64,000 nucleotides of DNA, from the NCBI GenBank assembly GCA_002914805.1, contig JXTB01000337.1:113106-177105 (forward strand), written 5' to 3'. Positions 13,237 through 25,745 of this stretch are shown piece after piece. The stretch is from Parasponia andersonii (lineage: Eukaryota; Streptophyta; Magnoliopsida; Rosales; Cannabaceae). Under the pieces are notes generated by a model, which made no database searches, was not told the DNA's origin, and saw only the letters and a list, made by a program, of their open reading frames with translations. The position numbers and the translations under genes are program-made. Each line of letters opens with the position of its first letter. The stretch's first letter is position 1.

Positions 13237-13247
13237 CTATTTATATG
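13237..13247 (+). promoter_or_regulatory. TATA box of GDSL copy 1
   Basis: CTATTTATATG about 90 bases upstream of the start codon, in the block conserved with copy 2 (CTATTTATACG there). An AATAATAATAACAATAAT tract follows it. Confidence 0.55.
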
Positions 13248-13333
13248 TACTGGTATATAATAATAATAATAACAATAATAAAACTGGCCACATTGTTGGA
13301 TTAATATTGTAAACTTCTAAAAAGAAGTCAGTC

Positions 13334-16300
13334 ATGGCTAGATTAAGCTCTGTCTTCCTTGGTCTCGTCCTTCATGTGGTGCTACTCATCACATCACTTC
13401 TTTGTGAGGGTACTAATTTCAGGCATAGTTCATCAAGAAAACATGTAGTTGCTTTCTTCATCTTCGGAGATTCTTTCTTGGACGCCGGCAACAACAACTA
13501 CATCAACACAACAACTCTGGACCAAGCAAACTTCTGGCCTTATGGAGAGACTTACTTCAATTTTCCGACCGGAAGATTTTCCGATGGACGGTTGGTATCG
13601 GATTTTATTGGTGAGATTTGCCTATCTTTAGCAATGTTGTCTTCTTGCTTGAACAAAATCCACTTTGGTTCAACTAACACATATCTAACCTTTTTTCTTC
13701 TTTCTATATGTCATATGTGTATGTATGTTTTTTGCAGCTGAATATGCTAACCTCCCACTCATTCCACCTTTTCTTCAACCGGGATTTCGCCATTATTATG
13801 CCGGTGTGAACTTTGCTTCTTCTGGAGCTGGTGCTCTGGTTGAAACGTTTCAAGGATCGGTATGTACTACTACATTCTGTTTCTTGAGATTTACATATGG
13901 TTTTGAGACTATTACATATAAGAATTGTTAAGGAGAAGCACGTTTGTTCAATTAAGGCTATTGATTGACATGACCTATAATTCAAATTTCATAGACGCGT
14001 TTATCGCTTGGACAGTCTTTGCATCAACACAAAATCTATATGTACCAAAGGGCATTAATAACTCATGATGTATGAATAGAACAAAACAGCCTAAGGTGTT
14101 GTCGATTCTGACTATGAATCTTGTGAGTGAGCCATAGCTATCTGTCTTTTGTTTGAGCCAATTTCACTTTTGTCTGTGTGGATATGTGCCTAATGTTTGT
14201 GTCCACAAATTCATAAAGTGCGCAGTTGATATGTCAACCATCAAATTCCAAACGGGGCTCCAAAAACTACTTGGCATACTTGTCACGTGATAACTGATGT
14301 GACTATTTAAAGTCAACATTGGAATAAAGTGAACCTCTTATATGTGAAAAGAAATGTGAATGGTAGGCTTGTAAACAACATTACTTCCAAGCCTTTTAGG
14401 CTTCCAACAACGAGAAGTAGAGAACGCATTGCATTTGTATATTTTACAAAGAAATTGAAGTATTTCTTTTACCCTTTTATTTCAGGTGATCGATCTCAAA
14501 ACTCAGCTAAGGTACTACAAGAAGGTAGAGACTTGGTTGAGACACAAGTCAGGCAATGTTGGAGCTGAAGTGACCTTGTCTAAAGCTGTCTACTTGTTTA
14601 GCATTGGCACCAATGATTATATGAGCCTTTTCTTAACCAATTCCACCAAGCTAAAAACCTATTCCGAATCACAATACGTTGAGATGGTCATTGGCAACTT
14701 GACATCTGTCATCAAAGTAAGCATTTCTTTCTCTCTATAGAGCTATAACAACAAGAGTTACATAGTTAGGATACAAAAAACTACCGTACGTATCAATACT
14801 AAATGTTCTTGAATTATCAAGTTATTGTGACAAATATTTATTATCACAGAAGTCCGAATCCGATGTCATTTTCTTTAATGTTATTTTAGCGTGAACGTTA
14901 TAAATTAGATGTATCTAAATTGGCAGGAAATATACACAACTGGGGGCAGGAAATTTGGGTTTATGAACTTGCCAACATTGGGTTGTTTCCCGGGCATCAG
15001 AATGGTGAAGCAAGATACCAACGGTAGCTGCTTAAAAGAAGCTTCATCTCTAGCAAATTTACATAACGAAGCTCTTTCCAAGCTTCTCAAGAAGCTATCT
15101 AAGCAGTTGAAGGGCTTCAAATATTCACTCTATGACTTGAACAGCAATCTCAAACTAAGAATCAATCATCCTTATCAATATGGTAAGTGATAAGTATTGT
15201 ACTGCATATTACATGCACATTAGAGTAACAACTAACTTTTAGTTTTAGGGATTGTTTGGCAATATTTTTATCTTTTAGTTTTTGCTTTTAGAAAGTGAGA
15301 TGAATAGTACTTCAAAAAACTAGGTATCTCAAATAATTTACTAAATTTCTAATATCAATATATGCGATAAATGAGTTGTTACTATTCAATTAGTGAATGA
15401 TATTAAATTTATTTACGATAATTTTTAATATATCACTTAAATGATGACATGTCACTTGCCACATGTGTTGGCACAAAAAATTTGGTATCATTTTTTTAAT
15501 ACAATTTTCTTACAGTTTTTATTAGAAAAATATTACTTTTTAAAATATTTTTAGAAAAATACCATTTTTAAAATAGTACTAGTTACCAGTTTTTGAAACC
15601 TAGTTACCAGTTATATACTAATTATAAATATCTTTGGTTATTTGTTGCCAATTTCTAAAACCTATTTACTGGTCAGTAATTCTTATTTTAAAAATAGTAT
15701 TTTTAAAAATAGTTTTTAGAAATGGCATTTGTCTAATAAAGACCATACCAGATCTACAAAAACATAGCCCATTCTATTTTTTAAATTTATTTTTTCTAAA
15801 GATGCCGTACAAGGCCTAATTTTCTCCCAAAACATGAGGCAGTAAGCCCGCTTAAGGGACTTTCTGAGGAAGCGAGTTAGCTTTCCTAAGCCCCATTTTT
15901 AGTGGGTCCAGTTCAAACTGACCTCAGTATCTGCCTGTTTCCATGTGATTATCCTATAATTGTACTTTATATATTTACCTTGAAGCCATCAAGACATTAT
16001 ACAACGATACCCAGATTGTCATTTCTAGGCTACGAATTAAATTATATATATGTATACACGTATACACACACTATATTTGGAGATTACTGAATGGAGAATT
16101 TTTTTGGTTTTCAATGAAGGGTTCAAGGAAGGGAAAACAGCTTGTTGTGGAACAGGGCAGTTTAGAGGAGTGTTTAGCTGTGGTGGTAAAAGAAAAGTGA
16201 GAGAGTTCCAACTGTGTGAAAATTCCAACGACTATGTGTTTTGGGACTCTTACCATCTCACTGAGAAGGTCTACAAACAATTGGCCGATCAAATGTGGGG

Positions 16301-16376
16301 AGGGGCAGGCAACTCTCATACTGTTGGGCCATACAATCTCAAGGATCTCTTCCAAGCCCACCAAAGAATCATATAA
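13334..16376 (+). CDS. GDSL esterase/lipase, copy 1 (GLIP1-5-like)
   Basis: Secreted serine hydrolase of the plant GDSL/SGNH family acting on ester or lipid substrates in the apoplast; the substrate is unknown. Five exons: 13334-13610, 13738-13859, 14486-14716, 14927-15182 and 16120-16376, in total 1143 nt and 380 residues. All junctions are GT..AG, and lengths and phases are identical to copy 2 in exons 1-4. Residues 1-24 form a signal peptide (hydrophobic [15 protein letters not shown]). Block I is [15 protein letters not shown] with catalytic Ser-47. Block II Gly lies in [10 protein letters not shown] (about 117-126). Block III is GTNDY with Asn-176. Block V is WDSYH with Asp-338 and His-341. 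All catalytic residues are present, so the enzyme should be active. The PYGETYF and [10 protein letters not shown] segments resemble the Arabidopsis GLIP1-5 group, some of which act in defence; that link is family knowledge only. The 3' end (QAHQRII) is four residues longer than in copy 2. Confidence 0.93.
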
Positions 16377-16420
16377 TATATTCATTAGAATATGAGACAA
16401 AGACACAGCTACATTTGTAG

Positions 16421-17768
16421 GGTCAAATAGAAAATTACCACTTTTTTCAAATATTTAACTAAATTTACTATTATTATTAAATTCTACCACTTTTAGGAGG
16501 GAATTAGTCAAGAATTTGTCAAAATTCCCACTGACGTCAAGAATCCGTCAAAATCATCAAGAATTTTTCAAGAATTCGTCGAGAATTTATTTAAAAAAGT
16601 AGTATAGAAGTAGGTTTAATTAATGAGGAGAAAAAGTGGTATTCACCTAATAAATTGACATTTGTTTCCCACCTAAAAAAAAATGAAAAGAGAAAGCTAT
16701 TGCTTCTATTCTTTAACTTTATTAATGAATAAATTACTGATTCGCTCCCAAATTTTGATAGTAATGATTAATGATCAACTTGATAGATTATTTATTTATT
16801 TTACTTTCGATTTGCATTTTCGTATTTTGAGATTATAATTGAGTAACTGACGTACTAAAGTGAAGAAATTGCAAGTGGAAAAGGAAAAAAATAGTGAAAA
16901 TAAATGGCAAGTGTTATTATTAGTTATTTATGGTATGATGTTAGTGATCATATTAATAATTTTTCTTTCCCCTGAAAAATAAAATGTTAGAATTAAAGCT
17001 TAGAGTTTGCAGTGACGAAAAAATTGAAAAAAAAAACGAAATTCTTATGCAATAATATAAATCCCTCATATACAAACTTATTATCTGAGTATCTTATTGG
17101 AGATGTATACTTGTATCTTAGGAACATCGGTGAACGTAACTGCGAGAAGTAATTCCCTTGTATTCATTGGCTAATAAAATGTATAATAGGGTTTAAACTA
17201 TTTTTTAATGGCAAATTAGTCCCTCTATCACGCTACACTTGGTGTCCTAATCCCAGCCCTAAGATACATCTTATGGCTTTTTTAAATCACCATCTATCAT
17301 GAGAGTTGGTAGTGTTTTTCTGATTGATGTTGTGATGAAAAGTTTCAGATAGCCTAAAATCTTCTATATTTACACCTCAAAAGTTTTATTTCTAAAAGAA
17401 ACCACAACATTATGTATAAAAAAATGAAAACAAACGAAAACCACATAAATGTAGAAACGCATCTATACTAACATATGCTTTCACAATATTATTAAAGTAG
17501 AAAATAAAGTAAAAATAAAAGTCATACTAGACAGAAATTTCTCTCCAGATCAAGATAGGTCTTCATTCTTTTTCCCCCTTTTATAAGTTTTCATGTAGTT
17601 CTATGCAAAGAGATGAGAATAAACTAAGAGATATAGGCACTGTAGGTGTGAATAAGTGAGACTGAAATTAGGAAATGTTAATAAAGGAAAGAACATTCAT
17701 ATAAATGTATCCTACTAATACGGGCACTCTATAAAATGGACATGTACTATTAATGAAGAATATAGGGC
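16421..17768. other. Intergenic DNA between GDSL copy 1 and the GDSL pseudogene
   Basis: No gene is visible. At 16505-16590 a short irregular array repeats the words GTCAAGAAT and CGTCAAAAT. The last ~100 bases (TATAAAATGGACATG near 17731) could be the old promoter and 5' end of the GDSL pseudogene. Confidence 0.5.
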
Positions 17769-17856
17769 ACTCTTGTTCTATTAATTCCAACCAAATGTTG
17801 TCATCATCCTCAGCCTTCGAAAAACAATGAAGCCGCAAGCTTGTTCATCTTTGGCG
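17769..17856 (+). pseudogene. GDSL pseudogene, exon 1 part a
   Basis: Decoded in the frame ending SLFIFG, followed at once by the LTR. The upstream LVLLIPTKCC segment resembles the tail of a signal peptide. The initiator ATG is not clear in this frame. Confidence 0.75.
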
Positions 17857-20184
17857 TGTAAAACCCCGTAAAAATTAAGGGTAAAATTGTAATTTTTAGG
17901 CAAATGGCAAACATATAATTTTGAATTTTTGGGTATTTAATTAATTAAATCTGAGATGAATGTGGACAATTTGAGTTTAGATTCATTTGGGGTTAACTTG
18001 TAATTATTTTTTTAAAAAGGAGGGACTAAACTAAAAAGAATATTTTAAAATTGTGGCTGAAGTGGAATTATGAGAAGTTTTTTGGTCAAACTAGAGATTG
18101 ACATGTGTCACACTATTTACAGTTTCTGAAAAATTGTATTTAAATCTCCCAAAATCCTTTTCTTCTCACTCGAAGTCCCCCTACCATTTTTCGAAATTTC
18201 TCCCTTAATGCACTGTTTACATGTGAGCAAACTAGCCATCGAATAACCTCGCATGCTGCCACAGCCCTTGCCCAACCTTCGACGAGACAACGCTCACAAC
18301 CGCCGCATGTTTTCGCTACTAACAGCCTGAAATCTGAGCTTCTGAATTTGACGCCATCGGACTGGAAAAGTGGCCGCCTTTTCTTCATCCGATGTCTGAT
18401 TAGCTCACTGCCAGTGTCTTCAGCTTTATCTCGATAGTGCCGATCTTTTCCAACTAGCCACAAATGATAACTCAGCTCTAGTGAAAAAGGTTACTGTAGA
18501 AATATTTTATTATTAAATTTTGTGGTATTTTTATAATTATTTCAGAGTTGAATTATTTATTCTGAGAAAACTATACCACATTAAAGAGGAGGTTGAGACA
18601 AGAATAATCATGATTTTGAAGTATTGAAACAGTATATGAAAGTATGTTAATTTTGGAATTGAAAAAGTGACATTTTTCTAAATATTTTCAAAATGTGATA
18701 TTTCTATAATTTTCAGATTTTTGAGTGCTGGAGACCTCAAAAATGAGTTTTGACGTCAATTTTGGACTCGGTGAGGTCGGGACATTAAATTTGATATAAA
18801 ATATTACTATATTATGAAATGACACAAAAATCGAGAAAATGGTTCGTAAATAGTATCATTTTATGTGTTACGGGCCGGTCTTACACCGGGACCTATTTTT
18901 TGACAAATTATATATCTAACCTAACATCTTTGGATACTTTGAATTCAGTGGTAGCCTCCGTTTATCAATTTGAGACTCTGTTTGGAAATTCACTCTTTCA
19001 AACAAACGTGTCGGGATCCAGCAACGACTATCTGAGCAACCAGGTAACTAACTGAGGACTTTTATAGCGTCGTTAACTTACTATAACTACATTTTGAGGT
19101 AAGGAATTCAATTACCTTGTTTTCTATTATTTTTCATAAAAATTGGAAAATATTGAGAAAAGTGAAATTTTGTGATTTATTAAATTAAATTGTTTGAATA
19201 ATTATTTTAGCAAACTATAAATTTGTGAAACATTATAGATTGCTTTGGATATTTTTACATATGATTTGGTATCAGTATTATACTTGGGATTTGATTAGAT
19301 CAAAGGAATTGTACTATCAAATATGAGAGTACTTAGTACATGTAGTACGAGTTACTTTAGCTCATGATGAGAAGATGAGAACTCATGGTTTTGTTTGATT
19401 TGTGATATGTGTACTATGGATTATTCATCCGGTTTTGCAGGATGGTTTGAATATGATTTTTTTTTGATGATTTATAACTCGTTTTAATTTGATATATTAT
19501 GAATTGTTTTTAGAACAATTAACCGTGCTGAATATTTATAAATGAATGTTTTCCCGAAAAGGCAATTAGGTATCTTACTGGGCATTTTATGCTCACCCCC
19601 TACTTCTTCCACTTTCAGGTGTCTGACTATTTAAGGTAGTTATCTTGATGGATAGATAAACTGTTTAGCTTGTGTATGCAGTCCTACTCTAAATCCTTAG
19701 TGAATGTTCATACCTTGTTATCTTTATTTCCTTGTTCAATAATTTAGCTAAGATTAGTAAATCTGCTAAGTGCATACATGAGGATGGTTTCGTTTTGAAA
19801 ACTTAAAATTGCAAGTGATTTTATATAATCTATTTTGGACATTAAAGTAAAGATTTCAGTTGAATTAAATTTACCAAAGTTTATGATCCCTTAATAAGTT
19901 TCCAAATGGGATAGTTAGAAATTTTCATAAACTTTGATGACTATTTTTTTCTTATGTAATTGAAATTAATAAGAGTTTTAATGATTTTGGTATTTATAAT
20001 AATTTGAGGACCAAAATGAAATTAAAGCTAATGGAAAGTTTCATGGTTATAAAAATTGTTACTTTGGGGGACGAAAATAAAAATTTTAAGTACTAAAATT
20101 TCTAGAATTTCAGAAAATCATTGTTTACAACTATTTTTATATAAAATTACTAAAATTCATAGTTTTTGATTTTCAGTCGTGACA
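17857..20184 (+). mobile_element. Solo LTR C inserted in GDSL pseudogene exon 1
   Basis: The element begins TGTAAAACCCCG and ends CAGTCGTGACA, so it has TG..CA ends. It is flanked by TGGCG (17852-17856) and TAACG (20185-20189). These match as a 5-base target-site duplication in which two G have become A. Excising the LTR with one copy of the duplication places the Gly codon directly before the Asp and Ser codons of the GDS motif, which confirms both borders. No internal retrotransposon coding is present, so it is a solo LTR of about 2.3 kb. Its ends resemble LTR A at 35 kb (both finish in CGTGACA when read in LTR orientation). Confidence 0.85.
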
Positions 20185-20189
20185 TAACG

Positions 20190-20540
20190 ATTCACTATTT
20201 GACGCGGGAAATAGTACCTACATCAATACTATAGTCTAGCCCAATTACTATCCATACGGTGAAACCTCCTTTAACTACCCAACTGGTAAATTTTCTGATG
20301 GCCGCATTATCCCATTTTATTGGTAAGATAACTAACACTGAAAAAATAGTAGTTTAATGTGTGTTATCTAAATTACCGCACCTTAATTGAACTGTAAAAC
20401 GTTGCATGCATGCAGCTGAGAATGCCAAGTTACCATTCATTCCACTATATTTACACCCAGAAAATCATGAACTTATTTATGAAGTGAACTTTGCATCTGT
20501 TGGATTTGGTGTGCTCTCTTAAACTCGTCGAGGATTACTA
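20190..20540 (+). pseudogene. GDSL pseudogene, exon 1 part b and exon 2
   Basis: Exon 1 resumes at 20190 with the Asp/Ser codons of block I and runs to 20322, where a GTAAGA donor survives. Exon 2 starts at 20416 after TGCAG and decodes to AENAKLPFIPLY and a VNFASVGFG block before a TAA. Splice sites and exon order match the intact GDSL genes. Confidence 0.85.
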
Positions 20541-20602
20541 TGTGACATGTGTTATCTATACTTTTATTAAAAATTCTGCAGGACACCGTACACGGATAAA
20601 GA

Positions 20603-20692
20603 TGGGAGGTCTACCTAGCCTAATTGATCTAAAATTCTTAAGAGTATGTGTGAGTGTAGGAGATGAGAGGTTTGAATCCTAGTTAAACTAGT
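20603..20692 (+). mobile_element. Possible tRNA-derived SINE head
   Basis: An A-box-like CTAGCCTAATTGATC and a B-box-like GGTTTGAATCCTAG lie about 50 bases apart, the arrangement of a Pol III promoter in tRNA-derived SINEs. No clear tail or target-site duplication was found, so this is tentative. Confidence 0.3.
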
Positions 20693-20699
20693 TTATATA

Positions 20700-21257
20700 T
20701 ATCACGCCCCAAGATTGAGGACATGGCAACTGCTACATGCCCGTAAGGATAAATTTCATAGACACGAAATGCTTCAAATCTAATCGCTATTAAACAAAAT
20801 CTAAAGAGATTAATTAACACTCAAAATATCTCATCATAACAAAACTCCAAATTAATCTAAACCATCAATAATAATTTAGTAAATTCATAATAACAAAAGA
20901 AACTAAAACTATAATAATAATCTAGTATACCTCAAATAACCAACAATGCCTCAAAATGAAAACTAAACAGTACAATAGCTCTAAATAATAAATCTGAGTC
21001 CTCAAACGATCTCATTCCTTCAAATATAAATTCTACTTATTGACTATTCTCTGAATCTGAAAAGATTAAAGAATTAAAGAGTGAGCTCGACAGCCCAGTA
21101 AGTAATCAATAATCTTTACTAATTGGATCAAGCCTATGCCATCTGAAATATTTCGTAAATATTTTAATTTAAACGACTCAATTTCAAAACTAATACCTTC
21201 AATATAACATGTGAAATCGGTTAGAAATAATTTACAAAAATATAATAGATTTCAAAC
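20700..21257 (-). mobile_element. Left part of a probable LTR (D) hosting the Athila/Tat-like element
   Basis: The end TATCACGCCCC resembles the ends of solo LTR A (TGTCACGAATT) and B (TATCACAACCC). The sequence continues on the far side of the Athila/Tat-like insertion at 32514. The far border is unclear, so the family assignment is inference. Confidence 0.4.
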
Positions 21258-22914
21258 TGTTATAGATTTTTATACGCAAGTGCACGTATCGAACAAGTAA
21301 TAAAGTGATGAATAAAGATATTGTTCCCACAGAGAAATTGCTATAACTTGTGAAGTATTAACCTACACTAGTTATCAATTTATCAAAATAATCAATTTAA
21401 AAATTATAAAATTAAAAATTTAAACTAAAAAAAATAAGAAAATAAATAAAACAAAACTAAAGAGTGCAAGTAATTTATCAAATCACCAATGAAAATAAAC
21501 CTAGGATTACAATTTGTACTCTATGTATGCCTGAATCACTAGTTACCCTCTTTGAATTACTATTTAACCCGAATTGTCAATCAAGAACCCTAGTGTATTT
21601 ACAAGCCTCTTCCGATAGTCATGTAAAAATATCTCCTCTAATTAATTCACTATATTCCTATTGAATTAGATTAAGAAAAGATTCATTAAGAGTAAGGTCT
21701 TTCAACAATTGCACATGTTATATAGGTATATTCTTATCCTACATAAACTCATATAAGCATGATCATGTGTTATTCTATCTAGGTCTAAATATGAAATTCC
21801 TTTTCCAAGTTTATATAAATTACCAATATCAATTTAAGTGGTGATTAAGCACTCAAAAGCATTAAGAGCAAGATAGAATAAGCAATTCGTAAATTAAAAT
21901 TGCAAAATAAAAAAGGTAACATCATAATTCAAACTAGATATAGAGATCCTATTGCAATCCTAGGAAATTAATTTAGTTCATAACTAAAATAACAAAACTA
22001 AAAATAAAAATTTGCAACATAATGAAAAACTAAAACAAACAAACAAGGGTTGAGAAGAGTGGGGAATGATTGAGAATAATTGCAAGCCTCCTCTTCCAAT
22101 TTGGCCTCTACTTGCTCTCCCTATTAATCTCTCTCTCCCTCTGGACTATTGTGTTTCTCTCTCTAGAATGGTGTGTTTTTCCCTTTAGTCCCATAGCCCT
22201 TTTATAACTGAAGAAAGAGAGTGTTTAAGTTGTAAAAGAATTCTAATATTTAACTCTGATTGGTTGTGTGATGTGTCACTTTCCCATTTACTCTCTTTTT
22301 CCTCACGTTTCTATTCAAAATCTGATACTTTGGCAATTATCCGATACGACACATTTTCGTGAGCTTGGCACATTCTGGAGCTATGATTGGCTGAAGAGAA
22401 CTCTGACTTTGACTAGGCGATGTGGCGTTTTTTCGTTGGAACAATACCCGGTTGTACCATGGCCGAGAAGCACCAGAGTAGACATAAAAGCTATCCTCCA
22501 TCACTTTCTTACGCATGGGTCCTGGCTGTCTCCTATGCTGCCTTCCCCACTCTCAGCCTCTGTGCGGAAGTGCATTCTCCAATCAAGACGTTAATCCGAT
22601 TGATCCAACGACTACTTTTTAATCCGAATTTCCTTTTTTTTTTCTTCTTTTCTATTTAACCTAAATCAAATCAAAATTAAATTAAATCAAAAACGTATAT
22701 CTAATAAACATATATTTCAAATTAAATTAACTTAAACTAATTAAATTAAAACACCTAATCCTAATAAAATAATATAAAATTCAATAAAACTAAATCTAAA
22801 CTAAAATAAAATAAAACAACTTAAATTACTTAAAATCTAAATTAAAATTACTCTAGGACACCCATTTTTAATGAATAAAATAGCACAATTAACTCTATTT
22901 TTATAGAGTTATCA
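21258..22914 (-). repeat. 3' LTR of the Athila/Tat-like element
   Basis: 1657 bases, starting TGTTATAG and ending AGTTATCA in plus orientation. It is closely similar to 29873-31225 and to 31590-32508. On the minus strand a polypurine-like GTTTGGGAGTG stretch abuts it at 22915-22925. Confidence 0.9.
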
Positions 22915-24340
22915 CACTCCCAAACTTAAATTTTTGCTAGTCCTCGAGCAAAAGAAAGAAAAACCTAAACATGACTCAGGCATAACTCAGACATGGCCCA
23001 ATTCGACTCTCAAAACTTGCCTCTAAGATTTCTCATATTATAAAGCCCAAAGAAAAATTTTGAACACTGTAAAAGGTCTAGGATTTCAATTCAAATGTCA
23101 ATCTAATTCCTCTACAGATTCCTCAAGTGTGTGAGTAAATAAGTATATTTAATCATATGCAACTTGGATCAGTTTATGCAAACACGTATGTTATAACAAA
23201 TCTCAAGATAGAAATATATGAACGCCATAAGCTTGCCTTTCATACTACTCTCCACTAATGTAGACTAATATTGTATCAAAAATCATTAGGACTTTATTTT
23301 TATAACACATGACTAGGGTAATGGGTAAGATAATAGATATTTTTATGGCTCAAATTACCCTAAGTACGTATATAATTCTCTGATCTTTATACTACTCAAC
23401 TCAACACTTTATTGATATAACATCCCCAAACTTGTTTTCTAATTTCTTCTTTCACTCCACATTTTTTTTATTAAAGCACTATACTCCAAACTTATGATTT
23501 TCTATTTTTTTTTTCACTATACATTTTCTATTTTTTTTTCTTCACTTCTATTTTTTTTCCCTCACATGGGTATAGTACTTTCTTCTTTTTTTTTTTTTTT
23601 TTTTTCTTTTCATGCCTCAAAACCACCCTTCCTCTCATATCACATAACTCAATAATATTTTCAACAAAGATCATAATTGTGCTTATGGTGTAGGGTAAAA
23701 TGTTGGAATCTATTTAAAAACTAGTCTAAAAATATAGGTGTCAAAGAAAAGGTTAATATAGGCTCAAAAGGGTAAATTAAGGATATATAAGTGTCAAGGA
23801 TAAGTTTGAAAGGCTCAAACGATCTAAAGATGGCCTAAATCATGTCTCTAATGCAATATAATCTAAGATTTCGCCTCAAATGATAATCAAACAGGTTCTA
23901 GAGTTTATTAATGAGATTTCAAAGAATGTACTTAATCCACATAAACTTTCTCTAAATAAGCAAAATAATTAAATGCAACTATTCATGTACCCAAAATTTC
24001 AAGGAATCATGAGCAAAACTAAACTAACACAGAGTCAAGCACACAGACAAAAATAACATTAATCATTCTTCCAAGAACCTTATTTAGTTAAATCAAATTC
24101 TTATCATCGACATTTGATCATTAAACTAGGTCATAAAAACAAACCTAAAGAAAAAAAAAAAACTAACTTTTTTTTTGTATTTTCGATTTTTTTTTTGAAA
24201 AACATTTAACTAAAAAATTTAATTTTCTACCCCCAAACTTAAAATTAACATTGTCCCTAATATTAAAAATAAAAAAAGAAGATAAAAAAAACTCCCTCAG
24301 ATTATCACATAGAGATAGAGGCTTTTGGTTGAGTCGCTGA
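22915..24340 (-). other. Non-coding region between integrase and 3' LTR
   Basis: AT-rich DNA with long poly(T) runs (near 23588-23605) and repeats of the phrase CCCAAACTT. It has no supportable reading frame. Long non-coding internal tracts at this place are known in the Athila/Tat group. Confidence 0.6.
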
Positions 24341-24343
24341 AGT

Positions 24344-25745
24344 TCATATATCGACCCCCAAACTTGTGCAAAAACCTGAAACACATAAAAACAAAACAAA
24401 CATAACAAAAGAAAAGAAACCTAAAAATCCAAAATCAAAAGGGAAAAGAAAAAGTTCATGGGTTGCCTCCCAAGAAATGCTTGATTTATAGTCATCAGTT
24501 AGACTCTCTGTTGCTTCAGTTCGGGTTGGACAAAGTAATGGAGGTCTTTTCCCTATCAAACTCTCCTCTATAATAATGCTTAAGCCGTTGTCCATTAACC
24601 TTGAAAACTCACTTGGAACCTTCATCTTCAACTTCCACAGCTCCATATGGAAACACTTGGGAGACACGAAATGGTCCCGACTATCTTGACTTGAGCTTCC
24701 TTGGAATAATTTCAACTGTGAATTGAAGAGGAGCACTCGTTGACTTGGTTCAAATCGACGATCTAGTATCTTCTTATCATGCCACCTTTTCGTCTTCTCC
24801 TTATATAGCTTTGCATTTTCATAAGCTTGGAGGTGAAACTCTTCCATCTAATTTAATTGCAAGAGATGTTTAACACTAATAGCTTGCATATCAAAATTAA
24901 GCTTCTTAATTGCCCAGTACGCGTGATGCTCTAACTCCACTGGACGATAACACGCTTTTCCAAAGACCAATCGATACGGAGACATACCAATTGGTCTCTT
25001 ATATGCAGTTCTGTATGCCCATAATGCATCGTCTAACCTCCTAGACCAATCCTTTCTACTAGGAGACACTGTTTTTTTAAGAATTCTCTTCATTTCTCAG
25101 TTGGAAATCTCAGTTGCCCACTTTTCTGCGGATGATAAGCTGTAGCAATCTTGTGAGTCACACCATATTTAGCAAGAAGGGCTTCAAAATTCTTATTACA
25201 AAAATATGTCCCTCATCATTGATGATAGCTCACGGTGTACCAAAACGATTAAAGATATTCTTCTTTAAGAAATTCATCACCACTTTAGAATTGTTGGTTA
25301 GTAATGCTACAGCTTCCACCTATTTAGACACATAATCTACTACTGCTACTAGGATGTAAAGATTATCAAAGGATAAAATGAATGGTCCCATGAAATCTAT
25401 ACCCCAGACATCAAAGATTTCCACTTCTAAAATATAATTCAGCGGCATTTCATAGTGACAAAAAATATTACACATTATTTGACACCGATCACATCTCGAG
25501 ACAAAATAATAGGCATCTTTAAATAGTGTAGGCCAATAGAATCCTGATTGGAGGACTTTTGCTGCAGTCCTTTCACCTCCAAAATGACCTCCATACTCAG
25601 AAGAGTGATAGTGATTTTCTTCCTTTGGAACACACCTCCGTATAATTTGATCGACACATTATTGAATAAAAATGGTTCATCCTAGAAATAGTATTTCACA
25701 TTATGTAAAACTTTTTCTTCTGCTGGAATGTAAGATTTGAGGTAA
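24344..25745 (-). pseudogene. Ty3 integrase remnant
   Basis: Broken minus-strand frames decode to integrase pieces in order. A zinc-binding region has HSSEYGGHFGGER-type and CDRCQ-type residues (about 25480-25620). A core fragment contains FDVWGIDFMGPF (about 25385-25425). A segment at 24848-25093 reads [22 protein letters not shown]-terminal part at 24344-24847 contains RWHDKKI. Stops and frameshifts separate them. Confidence 0.85.

Larger units (their letters stand above)
9600..16420. repeat. Segmental duplication, copy 1 (LEA_2 3' end + GDSL gene)
   Basis: From LEA_2 exon 2 through the GDSL gene to just past its stop, this segment matches 42698-48935 in the same order and orientation. Matching blocks include LEA_2 exon 3, the intergenic DNA at 9.83-11.6 kb (partner 42.9-44.8 kb), the promoter at 13.1-13.33 kb (partner 45.3-45.54 kb) and all five GDSL exons. 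The match ends in the shared block ATGAGACAAAGACACAGC at about 16390. Differences are mostly point changes plus individual insertions listed separately. Confidence 0.9.

Noticed and set aside
18140..18463. 107-codon minus-strand frame
   Set aside because: It lies inside solo LTR C, has no recognisable domain and is explained by the less AT-rich leader part of the LTR.
18819..19055. 78-codon plus-strand frame
   Set aside because: It lies in solo LTR C and has no recognised similarity.
22268..22659. Frames in the left LTR, with similar ones at 31017-31205 and 31999-32217
   Set aside because: They recur only because the LTR sequence is repeated. They differ by indels and lie outside the Ty3 coding region.
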